Assembly: GCA_001553355.1 (NCBI GenBank)
Contig: KQ960828.1
Coordinates: 129,668-193,667, forward strand
Reading direction: 5' to 3'
Source of the DNA: Veillonellaceae bacterium DNF00626
GTDB taxonomy: Bacteria > Bacillota > Negativicutes > Veillonellales > Dialisteraceae
DNA: 64,000 nucleotides
In this document: in pieces, positions 29,061 through 38,542 of the stretch
Layout: each line of letters starts with the position of its first letter
How positions within the stretch are numbered: the stretch's first letter is position 1
Notes under the pieces: model-generated
The model's input: only the letters and a program-made list of their open reading frames with translations
Told to the model about the DNA's origin: nothing
Databases searched by the model: none
Position numbers and translations under genes: made by a program

Positions 29061-30166
29061 ATATAGTAACTTATATATTGAAACTCCAAAACAAAAAGCA
29101 TCATAGCGGAATAGATCGATGGATATGGATAAGCCTTAGAGCATTAGAAAAGATATATGCCTTTAGCCTGAAAAATAAAAGAAAAAGAGATATAAAAAAT
29201 CAACAAAAACTTTCAGTTCCGGTAATTAGTATAGGAAATATTACTGCCGGTGGCACAGGGAAAACCCCATGTATGATACGAATAGCTAATGAAATAAAAA
29301 AAGAGGGACATCACCCGGCCATTCTCTTAAGAGGTTATAAAAGTCAATGGGAAAATAAAGGTGGAGTTATATCCGATGGTATCCATATGCTTGTAGATAG
29401 AAAAATTGCCGGTGATGAAGCATACATGACAGCGCTACGAGTACCCGGCGTTCCTATCTATATAGGGAAAAACAGAGAATTATCTGCTAAAAGAGCAATA
29501 AATGATGGTGCTGATGTTATACTTATAGATGACGGCTTTCAATATTGGAAACTTCATCGAGATTTAGATATTCTGCTTATTGATGGTATAAACCCATTTG
29601 GGAATACACATCTTCTACCGTGCGGGATTTTACGGGAACAATTGTCCGAATTAAAAAGAGCAAATTTATTTATTTTGACAAAAAGTGATCAAATAACGGA
29701 AAATGAAAAAAATGATATTAAACTCATATTGAAGCAATGGGCACCATGCACACCAATTATTGAAGGGAATCATACGCCCAAAGGATGTATAGCTTTATCT
29801 GCTTGGAAAGAAAAAAAATACGAAACCATAACGAAATTTACGAATGACAATGTTTTATTAGCATCAGGGATTGGAAATCCAAAATCCTTTTCACATACCG
29901 CAAAAGAAATAGGACTTCACCCGGTAGCAGAAATACATTGGGATGATCATCACGACTATACCGAAAAAGATATAAGGGAAATAGCACAAAAAGCCAAATC
30001 CCTTTTTCTAAATAAAGTAATTATTACTGAAAAAGATGCCGTAAAAATAGGTGATTTTTCTTTAGCTTTTAACTGTGGAGTTGATTTTTACGTACTGCCT
30101 ATTGAGATGACTTTTGCATTAAAAGACGAAGAAATACTAAGGAAGCACTGGGAGGATTTATTATGA
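29057..30166 (+). CDS. lpxK: Tetraacyldisaccharide 4'-kinase
   Basis: LpxK phosphorylates the 4' position of the tetraacyldisaccharide to give lipid IVA. The 369-residue protein has the Walker A region of the family in VGNITAGGTGKTP-like sequence (here ISIGNITAGGTGKT near 54-67), LLRGYKS, VILIDDGFQ and the C-terminal TEKDAVKI. It overlaps waaA by 4 bases in ATGA form and kdsB by 4 bases. In many diderms waaA and lpxK lie together, which agrees. Confidence 0.94.
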   Translation: MNIVTYILKLQNKKHHSGIDRWIWISLRALEKIYAFSLKNKRKRDIKNQQKLSVPVISIGNITAGGTGKTPCMIRIANEIKKEGHHPAILLRGYKSQWENKGGVISDGIHMLVDRKIAGDEAYMTALRVPGVPIYIGKNRELSAKRAINDGADVILIDDGFQYWKLHRDLDILLIDGINPFGNTHLLPCGILREQLSELKRANLFILTKSDQITENEKNDIKLILKQWAPCTPIIEGNHTPKGCIALSAWKEKKYETITKFTNDNVLLASGIGNPKSFSHTAKEIGLHPVAEIHWDDHHDYTEKDIREIAQKAKSLFLNKVIITEKDAVKIGDFSLAFNCGVDFYVLPIEMTFALKDEEILRKHWEDLL

Positions 30167-30894
30167 AAGTAGCATGTATTATCCCATCGCGCTATGGATC
30201 TACTAGATTACCGGGAAAACCGCTTCGCTTGATTGGGGGAGAACCATTGATTCGTCGTGTCTATGAACGAGTTATATTAGCTAAAAGCCCGGACTTAGTA
30301 ATGGTAGCTACTGATGATGAAAGAATTTTAAAAGAAGTTCAAAATTTTGGCGGGCGGGCTATCATAACTGCTAAAACACATCGAACCGGAACAGATCGAT
30401 TAGCAGAAGCTGCAGAAAATCTGATTGATTATGATATTATAATCAATGTACAGGGGGACGAACCTTTTATTTCTCCGGCCATTATTGATCAATTAGTAAA
30501 TGTTCTAAAAAATAGTAGAGATTTATCTATGGCGACTGTAGCTACACCAATGAAAGAAAAAGAATATAATGATTCATCAGCAGTAAAAGTAGTTATGAAT
30601 CAAAAACAAGAAGCGTTATATTTCTCTCGCTCATTGATTCCTTATCCACGCGAAATAAAACAATTTCCGGTATGGAAACATGTGGGAATTTATGCCTATC
30701 GAAGAGATTTTCTACTACATTATGCAAAAATGGAACAGACTCCCTTAGAAAAAGTAGAGTCATTAGAACAACTTCGAGCATTAGAAAATGGGTATAAAAT
30801 AGGTGTTATTATTACACAAACAGAAAGTATCGGTATTGATACGGAGGAAGATTTAATTCGTGCCAATGAATATTGGAGGAGGAGCAAACAATGA
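30163..30894 (+). CDS. kdsB: CMP-Kdo synthetase
   Basis: KdsB makes CMP-Kdo, the donor used by WaaA, from Kdo and CTP. The 243-residue protein starts with IIPSRYGSTRLPGKPL, the nucleotide-binding motif of the family, and has VQGDEPFI with the metal-binding aspartate and MATVATP. The length fits. It overlaps lpxK and kdsA at ATGA junctions, consistent with tight co-expression. Confidence 0.96.
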   Translation: MKVACIIPSRYGSTRLPGKPLRLIGGEPLIRRVYERVILAKSPDLVMVATDDERILKEVQNFGGRAIITAKTHRTGTDRLAEAAENLIDYDIIINVQGDEPFISPAIIDQLVNVLKNSRDLSMATVATPMKEKEYNDSSAVKVVMNQKQEALYFSRSLIPYPREIKQFPVWKHVGIYAYRRDFLLHYAKMEQTPLEKVESLEQLRALENGYKIGVIITQTESIGIDTEEDLIRANEYWRRSKQ

Positions 30895-31712
30895 AACCTA
30901 TTCAAGTAGGATCTTTGACATTAGATACGAATCACTTGTTTTTAATAGCCGGTCCTTGTGTTATTGAAAACTATGATCGTACATTAATGATTGGTCGTGA
31001 AATAAAGAAAATCTGTGCGAAGCTAAATATCCCTTATATCTTTAAGGCTTCGTATGATAAAGCTAATCGATCTTCATATCGATCTTTTCGTGGGCCGGGA
31101 TTAGATGAAGGATTAGAAATATTAGCATCAATAAAAAAAGAATTACAGGTGCCTGTACTTTCTGATGTTCATGAAGTAAATCAATTGGAAAAAGCAGCAG
31201 ATGTATTAGATATGATCCAAATTCCTGCATTTTTATGTCGCCAAACGGATTTGGTTTATGGCGCCGCCAAAACAGGAAAAGCGGTAAATGTCAAAAAAGG
31301 ACAATTTATGGCTCCTGAAGATATGAAAAATGTTATTGAAAAAATGGAAGAAGCACATAATGAAAATTTAGCATTAACGGAAAGAGGAATTTCCTTTGGT
31401 TATCATAATTTAGTTGTAGATATGAGAGCATTACCAACTATGAGACAATTCGGTTATCCTGTAATTTACGATGCAACTCATAGCGTACAACTTCCCGGAG
31501 GTATGGGAACGAGTACCGGAGGCATGCGTGAAATGATTCCTTATTTAGCTCGAGCCGCAGCGGCTACAGGTGTTGATGGCTTTTTCATGGAAGTGCATGA
31601 TAACCCACCGGAAGGATTATCTGATTCAACAAATATGCTTTATTTATCTGCGCTGGAAGATTTACTTAAGGATTTAATTGCTATCAATGATGTTGTTAAA
31701 CATGATAAATAA
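30891..31712 (+). CDS. kdsA: Kdo-8-phosphate synthase
   Basis: KdsA condenses arabinose 5-phosphate with phosphoenolpyruvate to Kdo 8-phosphate. The 273-residue TIM barrel shows IAGPCVIEN, FKASYDKANRSS, RGPGLDEGL, VPVLSDVHE and YDATHSVQLPGG. Whether it is the metal-dependent or independent form is open: the segment ending AGPCVIEN has a cysteine at the position that binds metal in some KdsA enzymes. A TTG at 30873 is in frame, but the ATG at 30891 follows GGAGGAGG and overlaps the kdsB stop. kdsD lies 20 bp downstream. Confidence 0.96.
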   Translation: MKPIQVGSLTLDTNHLFLIAGPCVIENYDRTLMIGREIKKICAKLNIPYIFKASYDKANRSSYRSFRGPGLDEGLEILASIKKELQVPVLSDVHEVNQLEKAADVLDMIQIPAFLCRQTDLVYGAAKTGKAVNVKKGQFMAPEDMKNVIEKMEEAHNENLALTERGISFGYHNLVVDMRALPTMRQFGYPVIYDATHSVQLPGGMGTSTGGMREMIPYLARAAAATGVDGFFMEVHDNPPEGLSDSTNMLYLSALEDLLKDLIAINDVVKHDK

Positions 31713-31732
31713 TACACGTAGAGGAGGAAACT

Positions 31733-32704
31733 ATGGCTGCTATTGATATTGCTATTCGTGTACTTCGAGATGAGGCAGCTGCAATAGAAGAAATAACCTG
31801 TCAATTAGATGATTCTTTTAATCAAGCCATTGATTTAATTTTATCTACCAAAGGACGCGTTATTCTTTCCGGTATGGGAAAATCCGGTCATGTAGCGCGA
31901 AAAGTAGCTGCTACTATGGCTAGTACAGGAACTCCGGCATTTTTTCTTCACCCTGCGGAAGCCATACATGGTGATTTAGGCATGGCAACAAAACATGATG
32001 TGATAATTGCTTATTCTAATAGTGGGGAAACAGCAGAAATATTACATATGATTCCTTCTATCAAACGTATCGGGACATCACTCATTGCTGTTACAGGGAA
32101 AATAAAATCTACTTTAGCCCAAAATGCTGATATTTCCTTAAATAGTCATGTGAACAAGGAAGCGGATAGCTTAGGATTAGCTCCTACTAATTCTACTACG
32201 GCAGCATTAGCATTAGGAGATGCATTGGCTGTGGCATTGATGGAAATGAGACATTTTACCTCAGATAATTTCGCAGTTTTTCATCCCGGAGGCTCATTAG
32301 GTAAGAAATTACTTCTTACGGTAGATGTGCTTATGCATAAAGGCCATGATAATCCCATTATTAATAAAGATGCATCAGTGAAAAATGCACTTTTCATAAT
32401 GACCGATAAAGGATTAGGCGCAGTGTCTGTTGTTGATGAAAATAAAAAACTTTTAGGAATTCTCACTGACGGAGATATTCGAAGAGCTATTGAAAAAGGC
32501 ATAGATTTTCTTCAATGTCCCGTAGAAAAAGTAATGACTGCATCTCCCCGAGTTATTTTTCCAAGCCAACTGGCAACAGAAGCACTCCGCATAATGGAAA
32601 CACATACACCGCGACCAATTACGGTATTACCGGTAACGGATGAAGAAAATCAAGTAATAGGAATGATTCATATTACTGATTTATTAAAACGAGGTATAGT
32701 ATAA
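31733..32704 (+). CDS. kdsD: Arabinose-5-phosphate isomerase
   Basis: KdsD converts ribulose 5-phosphate to arabinose 5-phosphate, the first step of Kdo synthesis. The 323-residue protein has a SIS sugar-isomerase domain (about 30-180) with GMGKSGHVARKVAATMASTG (shown in part) and SNSGETAEI, then two CBS domains (about 205-320). The length and domain order match KdsD/GutQ. Its place between kdsA and kdsC supports KdsD. Its stop overlaps the kdsC ATG by one base. Confidence 0.95.
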   Translation: MAAIDIAIRVLRDEAAAIEEITCQLDDSFNQAIDLILSTKGRVILSGMGKSGHVARKVAATMASTGTPAFFLHPAEAIHGDLGMATKHDVIIAYSNSGETAEILHMIPSIKRIGTSLIAVTGKIKSTLAQNADISLNSHVNKEADSLGLAPTNSTTAALALGDALAVALMEMRHFTSDNFAVFHPGGSLGKKLLLTVDVLMHKGHDNPIINKDASVKNALFIMTDKGLGAVSVVDENKKLLGILTDGDIRRAIEKGIDFLQCPVEKVMTASPRVIFPSQLATEALRIMETHTPRPITVLPVTDEENQVIGMIHITDLLKRGIV

Positions 32705-33225
32705 TGAGCGATGTAAAAAATATAAAGTTATTGGCTTTTGATGTAGATGGTACATTAACTCCGGGTGATCTTATATTCGGAAAAGAAGGAGAAGTTTATA
32801 AATCCTTTTGTGTGAAAGACGGTATGGCCATGGGACTTGCTCATTATGCCGGATTTATTACCGGATTTATTACCGGCCGATCTTCCGATATCGTAAAAAA
32901 AAGAGGAGAAGAATTACATATCGATTTTCTTCTTATGGGAATAGAAAATAAAGAAAAGGCATTGGAGAATATTTTGAAAAAGTACCGTATTTCATGGGAA
33001 GAAGTGGCATACATGGGTGATGATTTAAACGATCTGCCCTTATTTTCTAAAGTAGGTCTATCCGGATGTCCGGCAGATAGTTGTAAAGAAATTATCATGA
33101 CTGCCGGATTTGTTTCTCAATATAACGGTGGAAAAGGCGCTGCTCGAGAATTTATTGAGAAAATTATGAAAGCACAAAATCGATGGAATCAGGCAGTAGA
33201 ACATTTTATTTCATTACGAAAGTAA
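32704..33225 (+). CDS. kdsC: Kdo-8-phosphate phosphatase
   Basis: KdsC removes the phosphate from Kdo 8-phosphate. The 173-residue HAD phosphatase lacks a cap domain, as in the tetrameric C0 family. Motif I is DVDGTLTPG with the nucleophile Asp near 13, motif II is ITGRSS, and motif IV is MGDDLNDLPLF. The segment GCPADS is also typical of KdsC. With kdsD, kdsA and kdsB the full route from ribulose 5-phosphate to CMP-Kdo is encoded in consecutive genes. Confidence 0.94.
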   Translation: MSDVKNIKLLAFDVDGTLTPGDLIFGKEGEVYKSFCVKDGMAMGLAHYAGFITGFITGRSSDIVKKRGEELHIDFLLMGIENKEKALENILKKYRISWEEVAYMGDDLNDLPLFSKVGLSGCPADSCKEIIMTAGFVSQYNGGKGAAREFIEKIMKAQNRWNQAVEHFISLRK

Positions 33226-33248
33226 AGGATATTTAATAGAGGCTGTAT

Positions 33249-34202
33249 ATGAAATGGCGATGGAAATATAAAATATTAAAGGGGCTTAGTTATTTACTTT
33301 GTTCTTTATCTTATGAGCGAATACTCATCATAGGAAAATTTATTGGCCCGTTTATTTTAAATCATATTGAGAAACAGAAAAAACGAGGGATTTCTCAAAT
33401 TATGACAGGCATGGAATATAAACAAAAAGAGGCTGAAGCTTTATTGCAAAAAGTTTATGAAAATATAGGCATGACTGTTATGGAAATACTTTATATGCCT
33501 CGTCTATGCAAAGAAAAAGAAAATTTATCCAAATATATTACAATCAACCATGCAGAACGCTTAGAAAAAGCATATGCAGAAGGGAAGGGGATTGTTGGCC
33601 TTACTGCACATATAGGTAATTGGGAATGGTTAGGTGCAGGCTTAGCACTTTCAGGATACGCTACATCAGCTATCGGGAAAAAACAAGACGATAGTGGGAT
33701 TATGGAAATTTTGAACAACTATCGTTCAGCAGCAGGAGAACATATTTATCTTACCGGTACAGGCGGATATCAAATGATTGCTGCTGCTAGAGCCATAAAA
33801 AATAATCACATTTTAGGATTTCTTTCAGACAAAGATGCCAGAAAAGATGGTGTACCTGTCAGGTTCATGAATCGAATTTTTTCTTTTCCTTTAGGACCGC
33901 TTACATTTGCTGATAAATTTCAAGCACCTATTATTCCTCTTTTTATTGTAAGAAATAATAACGGAATTGGTCATGTTATTCATATAGAAGAACCTTTTCT
34001 CTATGAACGAACAGGTAATAAGGATAAAGATATTTTGATAAATGCACAACGAATGGCTTCATTATTAGAAAACTTTATCAAGGCATATCCTGATCAATGG
34101 ATGTGGTTTCAACATCTTTTTTGGACAGAAGCTAAAGATATTAAACGATATACAGTGTTAAGTGCGGAAGAAAAAGAGCAGTATGGATTGAATGAAAGCT
34201 AA
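33249..34202 (+). CDS. lpxL: Lipid A late acyltransferase (LpxL/HtrB family)
   Basis: This 317-residue protein belongs to the LpxL/LpxM family, which adds secondary acyl chains to Kdo-lipid A at the inner membrane. The catalytic dyad is seen as HIGNWE, with His121 and Glu126 in the H-x4-E arrangement. A second family motif appears as FLSDKDARKDGVPVRF. There is one hydrophobic segment near the N-terminus. It is the only such enzyme in the window, so whether it acts as LpxL or LpxM, and on which chain, cannot be decided here. It lies 23 bp after kdsC. Confidence 0.85.
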   Translation: MKWRWKYKILKGLSYLLCSLSYERILIIGKFIGPFILNHIEKQKKRGISQIMTGMEYKQKEAEALLQKVYENIGMTVMEILYMPRLCKEKENLSKYITINHAERLEKAYAEGKGIVGLTAHIGNWEWLGAGLALSGYATSAIGKKQDDSGIMEILNNYRSAAGEHIYLTGTGGYQMIAAARAIKNNHILGFLSDKDARKDGVPVRFMNRIFSFPLGPLTFADKFQAPIIPLFIVRNNNGIGHVIHIEEPFLYERTGNKDKDILINAQRMASLLENFIKAYPDQWMWFQHLFWTEAKDIKRYTVLSAEEKEQYGLNES

Positions 34203-34214
34203 AAAGAAAGGATC

Positions 34215-34748
34215 ATGATGATATTACATAGTAAAAAATTATGGTTGATTATAATCATGGGGATTTTTATAGGGTCATTTTGCTTTTTCTTTTGTAATAA
34301 AGAAAAACCCACAGAAGAAAATCAATCCACTATTGAATTTACCGGTGTAGAGTTAAAAGAAGAACAAAATGGCAAAGTTATATGGAAACTAAAAGTAGAC
34401 CATGGTAAAGTAGATAGAGAAAATAATATCATTCAACTAACAGGTATTGATGGCTATTTCATCAAAGATGATAATCAATTACAGATTGTAGCAAAAGAAG
34501 GACGTTGGGAGAAAAATGATAAAATTATTTTTCTAGAAGGACATGTAGAAGGGAAAACAAGCGATGGCGGGCATGTTTCCGCAGAAAATATCAAATATGA
34601 TGAGAAAATAGATACGCTTTCCACAGATAAACCTTTTACTATAGAAAAAGATGGACGCATTTTATCTGCCGATTCCTTTACAGCTGATAGAGTGTTAGAA
34701 GAAATAACGGCTAAAGGACATGCAAAATTGAAAGATAAGGAGAAATAA
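34215..34748 (+). CDS. lptC: LPS export protein LptC
   Basis: LptC is a bitopic inner membrane protein that receives LPS from the LptBFG transporter and passes it to LptA. The 177-residue protein has a single N-terminal membrane segment (about 8-27) and a periplasmic beta-jellyroll with repeated strands such as IQLTGIDGYFI, IFLEGHVEGK and ITAKGHAKL. Two ATG codons at 34215 and 34218 are both possible after AGAAAGGA. Position before lptA and lptB supports the call. Confidence 0.85.
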   Translation: MMILHSKKLWLIIIMGIFIGSFCFFFCNKEKPTEENQSTIEFTGVELKEEQNGKVIWKLKVDHGKVDRENNIIQLTGIDGYFIKDDNQLQIVAKEGRWEKNDKIIFLEGHVEGKTSDGGHVSAENIKYDEKIDTLSTDKPFTIEKDGRILSADSFTADRVLEEITAKGHAKLKDKEK

Positions 34749-34750
34749 AA

Positions 34751-35467
34751 ATGAAAAAAACATATAAATATTTATGGATTATGCTTTTCCTTATTTTTAG
34801 TATGAGTACTGTATCCGCTGATGAAATTACTGCTGATAGTCTTACCTATAACGGAAAATCACAAATCGTAACTGCCACAGGAAATGTTATTATTCAAAAT
34901 AATGAGGGAGCAATAATAACCGGTAATGAAGGTGAATATAATTTCATTACTCATACAGCTTATATAACAGGAAATGTAGTATATGAAAAAGACTCTATCC
35001 ATATGACAGCAGGGAAAATATCTCTCTATTCAGACCATACCATCCATGGTAGTGGACATGTATCTATCGAAGATAGTTCAGGTCCTCATCTATTGAAAGG
35101 AGAAGAAATAACATACCAAGATGAAACAGGATTTGGTAAAATAATAGGTAATGCATATTATGAATCAGCCAAAGGATATTTAAGCGCTCCACAGATAGAA
35201 GGAAATATAAAGGAAATTCATATAGAAGCTATTGGTGGAGTTACTTTTTCTTATCCTGCACAAAATGCGGAGGGAAGATCTGATACAGCTGTATATACAC
35301 GAAGCGGAATGAACGGAACTGATGGACAATTAGTACTTACCGGAGCAGCACATGTGATACAGAATGGAAATATTTTCGATGGCCCGGAATTAATTATTCG
35401 TGATAATGAGCAAATTGTAGAAACCGGTGGACGTAGCACGCTTGTTATTCAAACGGATAAATCATGA
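34751..35467 (+). CDS. lptA: Periplasmic LPS bridge protein LptA
   Basis: LptA builds the periplasmic bridge that carries LPS from LptC to the outer membrane LptD. The 238-residue protein has a signal peptide ending near SADE (about residue 24). A beta-jellyroll of OstA type follows, with repeating units such as ATGNVIIQNNEGA, ITGNVVYEKDS and GSGHVSIEDSS. It is longer than E. coli LptA (185), so it may have extra strands. It is 2 bp from lptC. Confidence 0.85.
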   Translation: MKKTYKYLWIMLFLIFSMSTVSADEITADSLTYNGKSQIVTATGNVIIQNNEGAIITGNEGEYNFITHTAYITGNVVYEKDSIHMTAGKISLYSDHTIHGSGHVSIEDSSGPHLLKGEEITYQDETGFGKIIGNAYYESAKGYLSAPQIEGNIKEIHIEAIGGVTFSYPAQNAEGRSDTAVYTRSGMNGTDGQLVLTGAAHVIQNGNIFDGPELIIRDNEQIVETGGRSTLVIQTDKS

Positions 35468-35482
35468 ACATAAGGAAAATTT

Positions 35483-36205
35483 ATGAAAATACAAACTTTA
35501 GATTTATTAAAAAAATACGGAAAACGTACCGTAGTTGATCACGTTAATATAGAAGTAGAACAAGGCACTATTGTTGGACTTTTAGGCCCAAATGGTGCCG
35601 GAAAAACTACAACATTTTATATTATTGCCGGTATTATTTCTCCGGATGGTGGCGAAGTGTATGTTGATGAAGTTCTGTTAACTCATATGCCCATGCATAA
35701 GAGATGTCAATTTGGTATTAGTTATTTACCACAAGAAGCATCCGTATTTAAAAAAATGACAGTTTGGGAAAATTTAATATCACTTTTAGAAACAAGAACT
35801 GATTTAACAGAAAATCAAAAAAAAGAAAAAGCGGAACAATTGTTAACGGAATTTCACATTATGCATGTGAAAGACACAATAGGAGAAGCTCTCTCCGGGG
35901 GAGAAAGAAGAAGAGTAGAAATTGCAAGAGCGCTTACTATGGATCCTGCATTTATCTTATTAGATGAACCATTTGCCGGAGTTGATCCTTTAGCCGTAGA
36001 AGATATACAAAGTGTTATCAAGCAACTTAAAACAAAAAATATAGGCATCTTAATTACAGATCATAATGTACGTGAAACATTACATATAGTAGACGAAGCA
36101 TATATTTTATCAGAAGGAAAAGTACTTTTAAAAGGGACAGCAGAAGATATCTCTCAAAATCCTATTGCAAAAACATATTATTTGGGAGAAAATTTTAGTT
36201 TATAA
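35483..36205 (+). CDS. lptB: LPS export ATPase LptB
   Basis: LptB powers extraction of LPS from the inner membrane. The 240-residue ATPase has Walker A GPNGAGKTT near 38-46, the Q-loop YLPQEASVF, the signature LSGGERRR, Walker B FILLDEPFAGVDP and ILITDHNVRETL, which together are typical of LptB. It lies between lptA and the LptF/G-type permease with short gaps. Confidence 0.95.
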   Translation: MKIQTLDLLKKYGKRTVVDHVNIEVEQGTIVGLLGPNGAGKTTTFYIIAGIISPDGGEVYVDEVLLTHMPMHKRCQFGISYLPQEASVFKKMTVWENLISLLETRTDLTENQKKEKAEQLLTEFHIMHVKDTIGEALSGGERRRVEIARALTMDPAFILLDEPFAGVDPLAVEDIQSVIKQLKTKNIGILITDHNVRETLHIVDEAYILSEGKVLLKGTAEDISQNPIAKTYYLGENFSL

Positions 36206-36224
36206 CAAGAAAGAAGGGGGACTT

Positions 36225-37316
36225 ATGCGCATATTAGATAAATATATACTAAAAGAATTTATAAGCCCTTTTCTTTTTGGCGTAGCTGCCTTCACATCTA
36301 TTTTTTTAGGAGCAGATACTTTACTTAAAATCGCTAATTATGTAACTACATATGGTGCATCCACTCTATCAGCACTTAAAATATTTTTACTCGCATTACC
36401 ACAAATTATTATCTATACTTTTCCTATGGCTATTCTATTAGGTAGTCTTATGGCTATGTATAGACTATCCGGTGATAGTGAATTAGTTATTATGCGTACA
36501 TCGGGACAAAGCTTTTTACGACTTGCTCGACCTATTTTTATTTTTGCATTTATTATTAGCATTGGAACTATATTATTTAATGAATATGTAGTACCATGGA
36601 CAAATACACAATATGAATATGTAATTAACCATGAAATAAAACAAAATTTAGAACCTAAATCGGCTGAACATGTAGTTTTACGTGACGTAGAAGATGGGCA
36701 GATAAAACATTTACTTTATGCACGAAGATATAATGCAGAAACAAAAAAATTAGAAAATATAACAATACAAGAATTTCAAAATGATAAAGTTATACGCATA
36801 GAAAACGCCCCCTTTGCTAATTGGCAAAATGGGATATGGAATATGACAAATGGCATTATATATGACTTATCTGATGATGGCGTTCAACGTATGGTTACTT
36901 TCAAAAATCAAATTATCCCTTATATTCAGACCCCGGAAGAAATAGCAAAAACGCAAAGAAGTTTTGATCAATTAACAATTAGAGAACTTATAGCCATTTA
37001 TAAAGCCTATGAGTCAGCTCATACAGATACAACAGCCGTTATTATGGAAATTGAAAAACGATTTTCTTTGCCGATGGCGAGTTTCCTTTTTGCTCTTATT
37101 GGTGCCCCTTTAGGTGTAAAAAAAGGACGCTCATCATCCTCTTTAGGATTTGGATTATCAGTAGCAATTATTTTTGCTTATTACGCTATCATGACATTTT
37201 TAGAAGCTATGGGAAAGGGGCATATTTTACCGGCAACCTTAGCCGTGTGGCTTCCTAACATAATTGTTTTTTTCTGCGCAATATATCTAATAAGACAAAA
37301 AGACGGTAAAATATAA
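36225..37316 (+). CDS. LptF/LptG-family permease
   Basis: This 363-residue inner membrane protein is an LptF/LptG (YjgP/YjgQ) permease that forms the LPS extractor with LptB. The N-terminal RILDKYILKEFISPF and the following hydrophobic segments, the central periplasmic beta-jellyroll (about 130-270) and the C-terminal helices with SLPMASFLFALIGAPLGV match the family. The ATG at 36225 has AAGAAGGGGG and replaces an upstream in-frame start inside lptB. Only one permease gene of this type is present in the window, so either a second copy lies elsewhere or the protein acts as a homodimer. Confidence 0.9.
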   Translation: MRILDKYILKEFISPFLFGVAAFTSIFLGADTLLKIANYVTTYGASTLSALKIFLLALPQIIIYTFPMAILLGSLMAMYRLSGDSELVIMRTSGQSFLRLARPIFIFAFIISIGTILFNEYVVPWTNTQYEYVINHEIKQNLEPKSAEHVVLRDVEDGQIKHLLYARRYNAETKKLENITIQEFQNDKVIRIENAPFANWQNGIWNMTNGIIYDLSDDGVQRMVTFKNQIIPYIQTPEEIAKTQRSFDQLTIRELIAIYKAYESAHTDTTAVIMEIEKRFSLPMASFLFALIGAPLGVKKGRSSSSLGFGLSVAIIFAYYAIMTFLEAMGKGHILPATLAVWLPNIIVFFCAIYLIRQKDGKI

Positions 37317-37330
37317 CAAGGAGGATTTCT

Positions 37331-38542
37331 ATGTTTATTGGTGTAGCCATATTTCTCATTCTTATGCTTATGGGCGGAATAATTGCTTTTTTGGGAGATA
37401 AAATTGGCTCAAAAGTAGGAAAAAAAAAGATGACTCTTTTTGGCTTACGCCCGCGATATACATCTATCATTGTTACCATTATCTCAGGTGTTCTCATTTC
37501 TTTTCTCACTATTGCAGTATTGGCAGTAGTTAATGAAAACGTGCGAGTGGCTCTTTTCGGTTTAAATAAATTACAGACAGAAATGGCTCACTTAAATCAA
37601 GAAATTAAAGTTAAAAATCAAGAATTAGCAGAGGGAAATCGACGCCTTGGTGAAGGTCAAAAACAATTAGAAGAAAGAAATAAAGAATATGATGAAGTTA
37701 CACGTCGCGCAGAATCTACATCTCGTACATTAGCAAGAGTAGAAAGCCAAAGATCTTATATAGAAAATGAATTAACCACAGCACAAAATGCTTATGAAGA
37801 AGCAAAAAAAGGTGTTGAAAAATCTGCTGAAGAAATCAAAACATTGGAAAACGTTAAAACTGAATTATCCGGAAACATTGAAAAATTGAATAAAGAAAAA
37901 CAAACACTTATTGGCAGTATAGCAGCTATTCGAGAAGGTGTTGTTGTTTTTCGTGCCGGTCAAGTGCTTACCGATGCAGTAGTTGATGAACATATGACAA
38001 AAGAACAATCAGAACAAGTTCTGGCAAGCATTTTAAACGATATTAACAACATGCTTATAGAAAAAATGAACATTACCGATAAAAATGCTTATTTAATTCG
38101 TATCTCACAAACAGATTTTGATGAAGCGGTAAACAAAGTAACTAATTCGGAAAAGAAAAAATTACTTCGGATTATATCTGTGGGAAATATTATTTTAGGT
38201 GAACCGGCTGTGGTTACTTTTGATGTACATGACAATAATCTTATTTTCCATAAAAATGAAACTATTCTGACTGCTTACATGTACGAATATAAAGGATTTA
38301 AGCAAGCTGATGCCCAAGTATTAAGTCTTTTAAGTGAACTAAATAGCTTAGCACAAAAAAGGGGAGTATTGTCTGATCCGATTACCGGAAAAGTGGGAAA
38401 ATTAGAAGGTCAAGAACTTATTAATGTAATTGAAAAAGTAAAAAATGCTAATAGTCGTTGTACGCTTATTGTAAAAGCCAAGACCGATATTTATACCGAA
38501 GGACCGCTTCTGATTACAGTAAAAGTGAAGGAAGACAACTAA
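37331..38542 (+). CDS. DUF3084 membrane coiled-coil protein
   Basis: This 403-residue protein matches the DUF3084 type known from Cyanobacteria and Negativicutes. It has two N-terminal membrane segments (about 2-24 and 43-66) joined by a short basic loop that includes KKKMTLFGLRPRYT. A long coiled coil of about 120 residues (75-195) follows, then a C-terminal soluble domain with IREGVVVFRAGQVL and GNIILGEPAVVTF. The function is not known. It is placed directly after the Lpt permease (14 bp) and overlaps the RuvC-like gene by one base. Its position suggests an envelope role coupled to LPS export, but that is inference. Confidence 0.8.
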   Translation: MFIGVAIFLILMLMGGIIAFLGDKIGSKVGKKKMTLFGLRPRYTSIIVTIISGVLISFLTIAVLAVVNENVRVALFGLNKLQTEMAHLNQEIKVKNQELAEGNRRLGEGQKQLEERNKEYDEVTRRAESTSRTLARVESQRSYIENELTTAQNAYEEAKKGVEKSAEEIKTLENVKTELSGNIEKLNKEKQTLIGSIAAIREGVVVFRAGQVLTDAVVDEHMTKEQSEQVLASILNDINNMLIEKMNITDKNAYLIRISQTDFDEAVNKVTNSEKKKLLRIISVGNIILGEPAVVTFDVHDNNLIFHKNETILTAYMYEYKGFKQADAQVLSLLSELNSLAQKRGVLSDPITGKVGKLEGQELINVIEKVKNANSRCTLIVKAKTDIYTEGPLLITVKVKEDN

